This document shows positions 29,934-45,088 of a stretch of DNA of 64,000 nucleotides, piece after piece. The position numbers and the translations under genes are program-made. Origin of the DNA: Anthopleura xanthogrammica (Eukaryota; Cnidaria; Anthozoa; Actiniaria; Actiniidae). The notes under the pieces are model-generated. The model saw only the letters and a program-made list of their open reading frames with translations. It searched no databases and was not told where the DNA came from. Location of the stretch: the NCBI GenBank assembly GCA_964019055.1, contig OZ025217.1, positions 12,039,755-12,103,754 on the forward strand, read 5' to 3'. Position 1 is the stretch's first letter; every line of letters starts with the position of its first letter.

Positions 29934-30022
29934 ATTTTTAGGCGCCATCCAATCACAGCAAACAACGGAAAATATCACATAAATTACGCGGCGTTTGTTG
30001 TGATTGGATGACGCCTAAAAAA
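29934..30022. mobile_element. Small palindromic element (TTTTTAGGCGCCATCC ends)
   Basis: Arms of about 33 bp, TAGGCGCCATCCAATCACAG and its imperfect reverse complement CTGTGATTGGATGACGCCTA-like, form a hairpin. It lies 30 bp from the preceding transposon. Confidence 0.8.
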
Positions 30023-30742
30023 AGTTTGATCACTTTTTCTACGTAGAATACTGATTAGATAGTTATGAAAAGTTGAAAAAACCTTGAATTGTTGATAGCT
30101 CGAGTGTCCTGCACTGTAAACATATTTTTATTATTGTATTTTGATTGTTTCAAAATTCTAATTTTGATTACTTCCTGTGAGAAGAGCGTGGCCAAACTGT
30201 GGTTGAGAAGCCCAAGAAAGTCACACAGGGAGAATAATGAACAATGGGTCAATCCAGTCATAATAACTGGTTTGATGTTGTGATAAAACCATACTACAAC
30301 ACAGGCAAGTGGACTGAAATGTCGAAAAACCCCGCTCTTCAGAAACGGAAAAATCCTCGCTCCTCCTCGGACAACGGGTTAGCTGACTGGCTTATTAGAC
30401 TTCCGTCCTCCTTTGCTCTAGGCACAGATATAATCAGAAATTCTGAAAGTTTCATCCCTTGTCATTATATTCTACGCTAGCAACAGCTGATAATTTATTC
30501 ACATTGGAACTGCAACCAATCAGGAACGGCCTTCAAGGTCGTGCTGGAGCTAGCACGTGCATTTACGTATAGATTTTATTCTAATCACTGATTCTATCAG
30601 TGGCCATCAGTGGCTGTTGGCTCCTTGTGAATGCTGTGTTTCTTGGTTCTTGATGCTTAACTTTGAAGCAAGAATTTGAAAGTAAGGCGATCACTTGTTT
30701 AGAGACCATAGCTGACACCTTTATCTAGATATATTTGCCAGT
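30023..30742. other. 5' flank of the first LicD-like gene
   Basis: No gene recognised. Short open frames lack family resemblance or codon structure that I can defend. Presumed promoter region of the gene starting at 30743. Confidence 0.45.
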
Positions 30743-33700
30743 ATGCGTAGAAAATTGAAAATTCTAGTATTTTTGGTCCCCGTTGTATTGGTGATCGTCT
30801 ATCTTCTTCGTTATTCGAAAGTTCCTCTGACTTCGACTGCAGTACCCGACTGTCGTTTTGAAATTCGACTGACGCGTCTTCTGAGGACAAAAGATTGTTG
30901 GGGAAAATCTCTCAAGCAACGTTGGAGAAGATTTTATAACGACGCAACATGTAAGGACAATAAGCATCGATATGAGCTGAAAAAACTTCTTGAATTCTGG
31001 ATAGAATTCGCTGGAAAACATAGCATCCAATACGCATTAATGTGGGGTACGCTTCTTGGATTAGAGAGAGTGAACTACATCTTACCATGGGATCATGATA
31101 TTGATATTATCATTGACTACAAGGATATATTGAAACTGGAAAGAATTGTGGATAAACGAGGAAGTTTTCACATCGATGATGGCTATCCTCATGTTGTTGT
31201 TATCTCTGATGTTGCAATGCAGCATAACGTGTCGATGGATAACCGAGCACGAAAAACATGCCAAGGAAAGGTATATACAATAGAACATTTTTCTTTTTTC
31301 CTGATTTAGAGGGGAGGGTTAGGAAGTGTAAACCTGGATTTTGTACTCACAAATATCTCAAAAAACTAAATTTAATTTGTAGGTAATCATATCAAAATCA
31401 TTGGGACATTTGACCTTTATCGTGTAACTGCACGCGACTTCCGGTTAGGGTCTCATATATCGGGCACGAAAATGAAGGCATTTTTGTCGCTTTTCTCGCT
31501 TTTATAAGCAAAAACCTGCATATGATGTATTCTTACCATCAAATATAAGTTAAGAAATATGTAATCTACGACTGTTAGGAGTTTCAAGAGATTATTTTAT
31601 GATTTCGGGGTGGCAAATCGAATATTTCTCTCGCGCGTTGGGGGCGAATTTAGCAAGGCGTTACGAGCTATGTAGTATCGAGGCCGAGAAAAAATGGGTA
31701 TATTTTGAATACGCGTGATCAAATGTACTTCTTACTGCCAAATTCAAATCTTTGGATAACTTTGGCGCATTTTGATATATAATTCGTCTAGGTTACGTAC
31801 ATTTTTCTGGTGGCAAATGGCTTTCAAAGTTGTAGTGGTCACGATTTTACTCGTTTTGATATCTTGTCCAATTATATATGCAACAAGGGAGAGTTTTGAG
31901 AATCCAAATGGAAGTGAAAAGTTTAATTTTAGCGAGCAGCAATCTCCTTCGTAGACTTTCCATATCAACAAGTAAGTAATAGATCTCAATAAGTTTATAT
32001 TTTACGATTAGGAAAGCACTAATATTTCCTATTTCCGGTTACCAAAACCTCATTAACATAATTCCTGAAATGTATACAATGACTTTGATATGAATGTACT
32101 GTCTGTTTGCACATATGCTGAAACGTATATTGTGTACAATGTTACCACGATTGAGCATTTCAAGGTGCACAGAGAAGACAAAGTGATATAAAAATAGCCA
32201 ATGTGCATGAGCTCGGGTTTATAGCACAAAGCATAGTGTGAAACAGAGTTAGTCCTTATGCTTTTTTGGCTCCTCTATAAAATTTCATCTGACGTTTTCT
32301 CCTTCTCAAGGAATCGAATCGACATTTTCTATGGAACTATTGTTTCAACGTTTTTATAAGCATTTTTACTCTTGGATTATATGATATCTTATTGAAGGAA
32401 TTTTCTCTTATCGCGTTGTTTATGGTGGAAATCTTTTGCTGGCTTTCAAACTTCCTGCCATTGTGTAGCGGCAGTACACTGTCCTTCAAGATTTCCTGTG
32501 GAACCTTCTACCTCAGTGGAGCACTTTAAAATCACTTGGCCTTCTTCGACACTTCAGGTGTAAACGAGCAGGACGCTTTTTATCGTTAGATGATGGAGCT
32601 CGCCTGATAAAATCGATTATTTCACAAAGTTCTTTGGACCTCTTTAATATTCAAGATCGCTTCCCTCGTTCTACCTGATGACCACAACTCAGAATAACAA
32701 GGAACATCGTGGCGCCAACAGTGAAAACCTTTCCTTTCCTCTCCGTATACCTTTAATACCACAACTAGGTAAACATTCTAAACTATGCCTCCTTAACTGC
32801 AGATCAGTGTGTAACAAAGCTATGAAAATCAATGATTTTGTAGTTGAAAATGATGTTGAGTTATTATTTCTTACTGAAACATGGTTGAATGCAGTTAAGC
32901 TTAGAGTGCTTACACTATGTCCATGAAATAAAATCTAAATAGTTACTACCTAATAGTTTTTATTTAGTGACTATTAGTCACTATCACTCAACTGGAACAG
33001 CTTTAGTAACATACAAAGTAAAATACACAAGGAAAATCAAATACTCAAGACAATAGAAAGATAATACTTTATTTAATAGAGGCATACTTTATTGTTACTG
33101 AAGCTGTTCCAGTTGAGTGATAGTGACTAATAGTCACTAAATAAAAACTATTAGGTAGTAACTATTTAGATTTTATTTCATGGACATAGTGTAAGCACTC
33201 TACTCCGATAGGTTATCTTTTTGAGCATGTTCCTAGGAAAGGTAGGGGCGGTGGTGTTGGCGTTCTATTTAAAAAGTCCTTAAATCTAAAAAAAAAAATA
33301 TTTACAATTTTTTAAATCCTTTGAGGCAATGAGCATGTTTCTTAATTCCTCCTCTTTTAAGATTTCTATTTTCGTAAACCTTATAAACCTCCCCCTTCAA
33401 ACCGTAATAAATTGTCAAACCAAATATTCTTTGATGAATTTTCGCATTTCCTTGAACAGTTTTCAACGGATTCTGGCTCCCTTCTTCTAGTTGGAGATTT
33501 CTTATCTTTGTGATAGGTCTTTTCGTGTCAAGGTCCATGGTGTTACATCTATAGCTCATCCTCTTCAATGTGGTGTTCCACAGGGCTCCATTTTAGGTCC
33601 CATTTTATGCATTGTAAAGCGCTGTTGAACTACACGGAATTGGCGCTATATAAAACATAATTATTATTATTATTGAAGTCATTCCTCGAACTATAACAAG

Positions 33701-34140
33701 TTTTGATATATTTTTCCCAGCATGCAACAAAAGTAGAAGATCCATGTTCATTCCAAGAGCCCCTGTCACGTGTTCTCCTCAACTGGCAATTCATCGATCT
33801 ATTTCACTACTATGAAGAAGACGAACAACTTGTGGCCATCCCTGAAGGGAAAAGATTTACTATGAATAAGACAGATATGTTTCCTTTACAAAACTGCTCC
33901 ATCATGGGATTGGTCAGCCTGTGTCCAAGTAATCCGGGCAGGCTGTTAGAGAACTGGTACGGGAAAGGATATTTAGATAAGAGTGGATATAAATGCATGA
34001 ATGGGAAATGGCAGGATGAAATGGGAATTCCTTTAGTTGAAGAACCGTTTCGTGGTAAAGCCATTTGTAATTTGCTTGTGGTCTTATGTTGTTTCGTTTT
34101 AGTTCTCGTTATTGGGGTTATTTGGTACCATACCAAATGA
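30743..34140 (+). CDS. LicD/fukutin-related-like transferase, paralogue 1, 2 exons
   Basis: Exons 30743-31270 and 33721-34140; 315 aa, phase 0 junction. A signal-anchor helix is at about 6-23. The LicD-type core contains [25 protein letters not shown] and the acidic [14 protein letters not shown] motif (about 112-130), the nucleotidyl/phosphosugar-transferase signature shared with FKRP and LicD, where the aspartates bind metal. A second hydrophobic helix ends the protein (residues about 289-311), giving a possible two-helix topology. Related FKRP proteins add ribitol phosphate to glycans in the Golgi; the substrate here cannot be deduced. The 2.45-kb intron carries a decayed LINE. A second copy lies tail to tail at 35494-36835. 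The calls on family and exons are firm; the exact function is not. Confidence 0.88.
32480..33660 (+). mobile_element. Decayed non-LTR retrotransposon (LINE) fragment
   Basis: Pieces in different frames match LINE protein motifs. The endonuclease N-terminal part is at about 32780-32905 ([22 protein letters not shown]), its continuation at 33203-33290 (RGGGVGVLF), then [21 protein letters not shown] at about 33430-33500 and the reverse transcriptase motif [11 protein letters not shown] at about 33560-33605. It ends with a GGCGCTATATAAA 3' tail and an (ATT)n run at 33660. Internal deletions, stops and a MITE insertion make it non-functional. It is on the same strand as the host gene, in its intron. 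Confidence 0.85.
32904..33200. mobile_element. Tc1/mariner-type MITE inside the LINE
   Basis: Terminal inverted repeats of roughly 100 bp start GAGTGCTTACACTATGTCC and end with the exact reverse complement. The element is bounded by TA on both sides (32902-32903 and 33201-33202), the target duplication of Tc1/mariner elements. Removing the element with one TA joins the two LINE endonuclease segments in frame. Confidence 0.9.
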
Positions 34141-34149
34141 TCGAAATTT

Positions 34150-34350
34150 GAGGCTTAAGCGTGGATGCCGACGATAAGGAAACACTCTAGGCGGAGACTC
34201 AACAATAAAACACCCAATCAGAACAGCACAGATGATCCGACACACGCACCATCCAGTCTACACAATCGCCTGATGAAGACTAGCAGCTTGCAGTCGAAAC
34301 GTCGCGGTCCATTACAAATGACCCTCAATCGTGAGACAAACGAATAAGTA
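34150..34350 (+). ncRNA. Hammerhead-ribozyme-like motif, Penelope-type retroelement remnant
   Basis: CTGATGA at 34270-34276, then a 4-bp stem GACT (34278-34281) pairing with AGTC (34292-34295), then GAAAC (34296-34300) and GTC (34301-34303). This matches the conserved hammerhead core and stem II. Such motifs are known in Penelope-like elements and retrozymes. Stems I and III were not confirmed, so activity is uncertain. It begins a few bases after the stop of LicD paralogue 1 and could lie in its 3' UTR. Confidence 0.5.
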
Positions 34351-34612
34351 TCATTTGAGGCTTTTTTTCAATTTTATGTTGGCGATTCATGAAAGTGATA
34401 AATGAAAATAATTTTTTTAAATAACTTCTCACTTTATCTATTTAATTTTGTATTCTTCGAGGCCAAGGGAGTGTTATTTCAGTATTTATGCCATAGCATA
34501 AAAAATACAGCCAATCAGAAAGTAGGAAAGCCATTGTATATTTCACTCTTCCCATCATGCACTGCGCGTTGAATCTACGCATTTGTATTTTCTATGGTGT
34601 GGGATAAAATGG

Positions 34613-34756
34613 TTATACAATGGTGGCATACCGTGGATATCCCACTCGTCACTTGTATTTTCTTTATATACACACTCGCCTAAAGACTCTTGTGTATACT
34701 AAAACTACAAGTGACAAGTGAATATCCACGGTATGCCACTCGAAACCATTGTATAT
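34613..34756. mobile_element. Palindromic element (GTTATACAATGG ends)
   Basis: Arms of about 55 bp, one with GGCATACCGTGGATATCC and the other with GGATATCCACGGTATGCC-like sequence, around a short TA-rich centre. It is a MITE or foldback in the space between the two LicD genes. Confidence 0.75.
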
Positions 34757-35493
34757 CTAGTATATTGCAAGTCACGGAAAAAATCAAGCAAATATTCCGT
34801 GCAAGACTTTTTTTTCGCGCACCTTTCCCTCCTGTGTAGTCTGCCTGAGGTGTTTTGCTCGCTCCCATGCATGGGTTCAAACATGTGCTCCTTGAATCCG
34901 TACTTTTACACTGATACTGAGTGCGCAAAAAGACAACAGAAACCATATAAACATGCAGCGGGCCATATCACCAAATATGTGCCAAAAATTGGGGGGATAT
35001 GAGAAAAGGATTTTATTCCGGGGTCAATTGATATTAATATATTAATAAACGAAATTTTTCCATTTTATGGACATTTTGATTTTTCTCTGTTTTCGCGACA
35101 AGTACTGAGCAATGTGTGCGGTAGCAATGCTGCAGAGAAAAAAATTCTACATTATGCAATTTATTGTAAAACTAAACTGGCGGTAAAAATAAACTTAAGG
35201 TTTTTATTTCCAGAAATTTGAATATTTACTTTGCCGAGTACCATTATATTACATTGCATGGGATAATCTGTTCACTGCATGATTGTCGCAACGTTCAGTA
35301 CTTGGGCCTCTAAAATTTCTATCGCTTTTCCATATCTATTTTCTTCGAGTACCCTTATGTTACCGAGATATAATGCTTCGCTGGTTGCCCCAGAGATCAG
35401 TACTTGGTCCCCTTCTTGTTTCCTATACTCGAAGTAATGACTCCTGCAACTGACCAATTTTAATTGTCATGACTTCACTAAATAAAACACCTG
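34757..35493. other. Gene-free interval between convergent LicD genes
   Basis: AT-rich and without a supported gene. It holds the 3' ends of both paralogues. Confidence 0.5.
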
Positions 35494-35942
35494 CTATAGT
35501 CGCCAGTCTTTTTTCGGCTCCATCCCATTTTCATCCTGCCATTTCCCATTCATGCATTTATATTCACTCTTATCTAAATATCCTTTCCCGTACCAGTTCT
35601 CTAATAGCCTACTCGAATTATTTGGACACAGGCTGACCAATCCCATGATGGAGCAGTTTTGTAAAGGAAACACGTCTGTCTTATTCATAGCAAATCTTTT
35701 CCCTTCTGGTATAGTTAGAATTTGTTGTCCCTCGTCATAGTAGTGATAAACATCAATAAACCACCAGCTCAGAAGAATGCGGGAGAGAGGTTCTTGGAAG
35801 GAACACGGGTCGGCTGTTTTTGTTACTATCTAGTAACATGAAAAGGTGTGAGTTAGTGGACAAAAAAAAACCATAACAGTGCACGTACAGATTACACGAT
35901 TTCTGATTATATCTTCTTGTCACTAATGAAAAAAGGAGAGAC

Positions 35943-36007
<65 letters not shown>

Positions 36008-36835
36008 CAAAGAAACAAACAAAGAAACAAACAAAGAAACAAACAAAGAAACAAACAAAGAAACAAACAAAGAAAGCCGTGAGAAAGGAAGAAACAAACA
36101 AACAAACAAAAAAAGAAACAAACAAACAAAGAAAATATTTAAGTACTGCATGGTAATGATTGCGGCCAGAACAGGTAAAACTGAAGTCGTATATCCCAAC
36201 ACGCGCTCTTACTGTAACCCTTTCTATCCTATCTCGGCTTTTAAATTCGCCTCATAATTTGTTAGCTGCTTGAGAAAAATTAAAATTTGTCCAATGAAAG
36301 TACTTACTTCTCCAAAACACGAATGTCGTGTCCGATTGTCCATGGTCAAGCTATGTTGTGTTGTCAAATTTGGCACGATTGCTATATGTACATTCCCATC
36401 GTAGATATTAAATGTGCCAGGTTTTTCTGCAATACCTTGCAGTTTCAACAAATCTTTATAGTCTATGAGGATATCGATATCATGATCCCAGGGAAGAAGA
36501 TCATTCACTCTTGCAATACCTAGCAATGCACCCCACATTATGGTGTATCCGATTTGGTGAGCCTTAGCAAACTCCACCCAGAACGAAAGCAGTTTTTTTA
36601 GTTGTCGACGCATTGGGTTGTCTTCACATGTAGCTTCGCCGTAGAATCTTTTCCATCGTTCGTGCTGTCCTCTACCCCATGTTAATTTTTCTTCTCCAAA
36701 CCACGTTAAACCGAAATACGAAAAAACATTCGTCCCTGTGTACTTGATTTGAGAGTTTCCTAGTCCGATAAAAAGGATTGACAGAATACATAAACCGAGA
36801 CCAACAGCGAAGAGAAACAACATCTTCAAAGTCAT
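35494..36835 (-). CDS. LicD/fukutin-related-like transferase, paralogue 2, 2 exons
   Basis: Exons in transcript order 36835-36308 and 35829-35494; 287 aa. Exon 1 is exactly as long as in paralogue 1 (528 bp) and the intron sits at the same place and phase, so the two are duplicates. N-terminal signal-anchor helix about 5-25, then LKKLLSFWVEFAKAH, WGALLGIARV and the acidic [14 protein letters not shown] motif, so the catalytic acidic residues are kept. The C-terminal membrane helix of paralogue 1 is missing: after the shared WQDE segment a one-base length difference and unrelated sequence give a short basic tail (KKDWRL) and a stop. The protein would be type II with a lumenal enzyme domain. 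Part of exon 2 is almost identical in DNA to paralogue 1, while exon 1 is far more diverged. Confidence 0.87.
35935..36135. repeat. (AAAGAAAC/AAAC)n microsatellite in paralogue 2 intron
   Basis: Degenerate GAAACAAAGAAAC array. Lys/Glu/Thr-rich and Phe-rich frames on the two strands are artefacts. It fills most of the 478-bp intron of LicD paralogue 2. Confidence 0.92.
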
Positions 36836-37277
36836 ACTTCAAAGCATCACAGATAACTGTGTGAGGAACAGTTCCTTTGTCTGACGGTATAGTCTACCAT
36901 ACTACAATAATATAACCTGGTGATAATATATTCATGTGAAGATAAGAAAGTTGTTCACCTGTAGTACCTGTCCATCCCCTCACATTGCGTGACATGACAA
37001 ATGAACATTCAAGCTGACAGACGGACTACAACACAATGATTTCCTCTCAATGAGAGATTTCACTTCCTTCATATAACCGATTCACCATGCCATTTTCCAG
37101 GCATCGGTTCACTAGTCACAGACAAGGCATTTAATCGTGGCAGAAAGGTAGAAAAGTGGTGAATGAGGAATTTTACAATATCAAATCAGATTGAGCTTAT
37201 ATAGTCACGTGCTTAGGGACCGTTCATTATTTAACTCCTGGGGTGCGGTGAGTAGGAGGACCACATGTTTTTCAGAC
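36836..37277. other. 5' flank of LicD paralogue 2
   Basis: Presumed promoter region. No gene or strong motif recognised. Confidence 0.45.
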
Positions 37278-37479
37278 AATAGACCTCATCGGCTTGGGTG
37301 TAATGTTGTCCCATTTCAGACCACGTGTCATTCTCTTGAGAATAAGATTCCTTGTTTGAGTTGTATCCATATTCATGTGTCTTCTCATGCGCAACCGTTA
37401 AACAATGAAATGATACTCTGGGGAATGACACGTGGTCTGAAATGGGAAAACATTACACCCAAGCCGATGAGGTCTATTG
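37278..37479. mobile_element. Palindromic MITE family B, full copy
   Basis: Terminal inverted repeats of about 56 bp begin CAATAGACCTCATCGGCTTG and end CAAGCCGATGAGGTCTATTG. The interior (CTCTTGAGAATAAGATTCC, TTGTATCCATATTCATGTG) matches fragments at 18170-18300 and 25860-25990. Confidence 0.9.
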
Positions 37480-38765
37480 GAGGGGGATCAGCAATATATT
37501 GACATAAGTAGGAGGGAATTACATAATAATGAGAACATAGCAAATGGGAGATCACAAAAAAGATAGTGTATTTAATGGGGATTAGTTCATCTTGATACAC
37601 CGATTCCGAACATGGCGGACACACGCAGAGTGCCTGGGTCGAGGAGGCGAAAACGAGGCTAGTCAGCCGTCCGTGATTTGGAGGGCCAATGGATTACGTT
37701 AAGTCTGGTCTCTACCCCTCTCACCTGTCCAGCACGGGTGGCACTACCAGGAGACTATGCTCCTGCCGGCATAGCTGCACACAAGCCCCCTGACTACAAC
37801 AAGGTAATCGTGCTATGATCGTGGTATTTATCAACACCGTGCAAGATGGGCAACTTTTTGTTTTATCATCAAATTTTACTGTTGGGGTTCCTGTGGTCCA
37901 AGGTCAACAAAGTAAGCCCAATATGTAGATTCGATCTACAGTACAGACACTCTTTGAGCGTTATTGAAAACGTGAGACAGTTTCACATTTCAAGCATTCT
38001 TTATTTAAAGCACATTTTTGAATTATTTATAAATAAATATTTTGCTGTCACATTTAATACTTTGCAACTTTTTCACAGAGCAAAAATAAGCTGATATATA
38101 TATTGATATTTTTTTTTGAATTTTGAAAGATTTGTATAATCAACATTTGCTTGAATTTCACACCAATATGGCTATTTACAGCTGCGTATCTTAAATAGAA
38201 ATATTTAAAAAACTTCAAAACATTTATGATATTTTTCTAATTTTAACAAAACATTTTACCCATAGAGAATTTCAGGAACATTTTTAAAAATGTATTATTA
38301 AGCATAATTTTTGAATTTAGTTCTTAAAACAAGTGAAAAAGCAACAAAAATTTGAAAACATGGAACTAAACAAGAACCACCTTTGATAATAACAAAATAA
38401 TGAAAATAACTACAATATGAATGCTAAAAGTTTATCAGCAAAGCATAGCAAAACCACAGAACATTTTTCATATGCTTACTTATAAATACTGTATATTTTA
38501 TATTGTTGTAATTGTATACATATATATTAATTGTTTTCCATGGATTTGATGTGAAAAAAGAACAATGTTATTAAGAATGTCCCATTAAAAAAATTATAAC
38601 TCTTTTTAAAATAAAATTTTTCACTTGATAAACCTAGAATAATTGTAATGAATAAATACAATAAAAAAGATCTGCTTTAAAAAGTCAATGATGGATAAGG
38701 TTCTTCCAAATCCTAATATCTGGATTAGGATATTATATGAAATTTTGTAAATTTTATTTCTTTTG
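37480..38765. other. Gene-free, very AT-rich interval
   Basis: No gene recognised. The part from about 38000 is strongly AT-rich and contains the 3' flank of the MAP kinase gene on the minus strand. Confidence 0.5.
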
Positions 38766-41970
<3,205 letters not shown>

Positions 41971-44700
41971 TTTCGTATATTCCTTGTGAGTTCTAGAGGG
42001 AAAGTATAGTTTTATAGCACTCCCTTTCTACTCCGCCCTTGGTGACTACCAGCGCTTCAACCGGCTGATATAATGAATTTTGAATTTTCTACTAAGCTAA
42101 GGGAAACCTCGAGTTCGATTATATACATTGCGTCAACAATGTAACCGTACACGTGATTGGGCAAAGTTACAGAAGGTGATTCTAACGCGCGCGCTGATTG
42201 GTGCACGCGCTCTGGCATTGGCAGTTCATCAGGTGACCTTCATGTGAAATAATTACATAAGCAATGTTTTTTGTTTCGTAACTGCGATCTGATTCGGTCG
42301 CTATAGAATTATGATAATCACTCTCTTTGTCCTTAACTTCGTTGTTGTGCGAAACATCTAGAGTTACTCCATACTGAGTTTGGCATTCCACATTTGTAAG
42401 ATTAATTTAAACATACTTAAAGATATTTCTGTCTCTTCCTTTACTGGAATTGTAGGCCGATTAAACAAGTTCTACTAACAGTACTAAGTTCCTAGAATCT
42501 TCAAAATGTTGCAAGACTTCTTTAGGATCTCGTTGACCTCACTGTATCCGAAATGGGGACTGAATTTCGACTAGAAGCGATGTTTCAGGTTGAAGAATAT
42601 TCTCGGTATTGGCCATGATTTATTATTTTTAGATCCCACAAACCATAGTTATTGGAAACATCCCGAGAAAGGCGCGCAAATCTGTCGTGCCTCTACCCAA
42701 GTGTCAAACCGCGTTCGCGTCTGGCTTTTGAATCAAGTTATTGAGGGCCATAACAGAATTACTCGCAAATCACGCACGCAATTTCGGAAAATCACTAAGT
42801 TTTTTCTCCGCCATCAAAAGATAGCGAGGTAAAAATCATAAGAACAATCTTTTTAAAGCATATTTGTTCTTTTTTCTTAAAAGCTTTGGATAAATACGTC
42901 TGTGACACAGTAAATTCAGTAGAAAGAAAAAACCCAAATCGTCACGCAACAAAAATTCTTTGTTCCGCTAAATTTTTTTACACGTGAGACACGAACGAAA
43001 GCAATCCGCAGAAATATTCTCGTTTCAAGACTTCCATAATCTTCAGAGCATTTGAGGAAGTAGCAGTGTTTCAGACCTATGAAGGAATGAGGAACACCAA
43101 CTCCGGTATCGATGTTCCGCTTGCGTGACAATCATAGTTGACGAACGAACCACGTACGTGCTGTAAAGCATGAAACAGTTTCTATCATAAATAGAAATAA
43201 ATTTACACATTAACAGAGTGACGAAAAGCGAAACAAAACAAGAGAAGAGCAAGACATAAAAGGAACTAGAAAAAAAGTTTTCAAATAATTTTCAGTTAGT
43301 AAAAAAACTCTCCACTGAAAACGCTTCAGCGACAGGAACACAAAACGTGGCTTAAAATTCCTGCTATAAATATTAATAATATGAATTATTTACTAAATTA
43401 AGTTAGAATTTTAAACACGATTTATGATTCAGGAAGACGTATTAAATTGTTAAACGGGGGAAGAAAAAAACAGAGCTCCGTGTTTTCCGTGATACCGCGT
43501 TACCGTGAAACTACGTGCTAACATGTGTCTTGCGTTGGCGATAGAAGACGCACAACTCTAAATCTATAAATGGCAGGTCATTCATAAGCTCTCTTTAGCA
43601 TTGAAAAGCGATGGAAAAGCCATTTTAATGTTAATAATTTGGCTCTGAAGCCACTACTTAACAGTGATATATAAAATGAAGACATTGACGCTTACTGCTG
43701 AAATTTATCGTGTCCGGTAAAATCAGTTTATACCAATACAACCCAGTATACTCTCTCTTACAATACAAAACCTGTTTTCAAACTGAGTACATGATGTACA
43801 GATAAGATTTAGCGTAATTCAAAGTTTTCCAAGGTGATGATATTCTACACGGAAAAATTTTGCCAACTCAGTATGTGTACTGATGAATCGTAGGTGTTTT
43901 TCGCTTCCCACTTGAAGACTCACACAGCTGTTGCCGATGTGATGCCGATCATGTTCGGAGACCACTCGTTAATGACGTTAATATCAATTTTATCTAGTTT
44001 TCTTTACTGTCGTGCTAACATCCAAAACCACGATGAAATATCAGTCCTGTGTTACTTTGTAGACTCTGTGCATCAGTCTGGTTTCCGTAAATCATTCAGA
44101 TATAAAGACACTTTGGAAAAGCTGTCTAAATGACGTCATTTGACGTCATGATGGTAATTTTCACTATTCCGCATTACAACACCATTAATGTTTTTAAGAC
44201 ACGACTTAAAGCCTAATCATTACTTTATTTCTAGTATATTCTTTTGCTTGGAGTTGTTCGTTGTTCATTTAGTCGACATAACATCCTCCGCTAGCCTCTG
44301 AATGACTCGTTTGACGTAAGAGTTACAGATTGCCTTAAGCATCATCCTTTATTCAGAAAGCCTAGAAAAGCCCATATCTTTGACTACGAGATCTTTGGGC
44401 TTTTTCACAGTGACAGTATATATGAGTCATCGGAAAAGAACTGTCATGCTTACTGAATTAACTGTAATCTTCAGTTTTAGCTGTAGGCAGACATCATTGT
44501 AAGACTTACTTCATTACTGCATGGCGTCATATGAAACTTCAAGGCACTGATTAATTCCCCTCTGATAAATATACATTAAAGAAGAAGAGGTTACGAGATA
44601 AACTACTTAGATACGAAGATGATATGCTTGAGTTACTGGGATTTGGAAAAAATGAGAAGACAAGGCACAATGGGATGGTACGAGAGGAACCTTACAGGGC
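41971..44700. other. MAP kinase 5' flank and gene-free DNA
   Basis: The first few hundred bases must contain the kinase promoter; TTTTATAGCACTC near 42010 could be part of it but is not proven. The remainder has only short open frames without family resemblance. A small stem (AAAAGCCCA/TGGGCTTTT) lies at about 44367-44404. Confidence 0.45.
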
Positions 44701-44716
44701 TAGCCTGAAACCATCG

Positions 44717-45088
44717 GCTTTCTATTAACTTGCTTTCTATTAACTTGCTTTCTATTAACTTGCTTTCTATTAACTTGCTTTCTATTAACTTGCTTTCTAT
44801 TAACTTGCTTTCTATTAACTTGCTTTCTATTAACTTGCTTTCTATTAACTTGCTTTCTATTAACTTGCTTTCTATTAACTTGCTTTCTATTAACTTGCTT
44901 TCTATTAACTTGCTTTCTATTAACTTGCTTTCTATTAACTTGCTTTCTATTAACTTGCTTTCTATTAACTTGCTTTCTATTAACTTGCTTTCTATTAACT
45001 TGCTTTCTATTAACTTGCTTTCTATTAACTTGCTTTCTATTAACTTGCTTTCTATTAACTTGCTTTCTATTAACTTGCTTTCTATTAA

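Noticed and set aside
34165..34347. 60-codon open frame after LicD paralogue 1
   Set aside because: It overlaps the retroelement remnant with the hammerhead-like motif and has no protein resemblance.
42590..42832. 80-codon basic open frame
   Set aside because: No family resemblance, no splice context and no neighbouring exons; compatible with chance.
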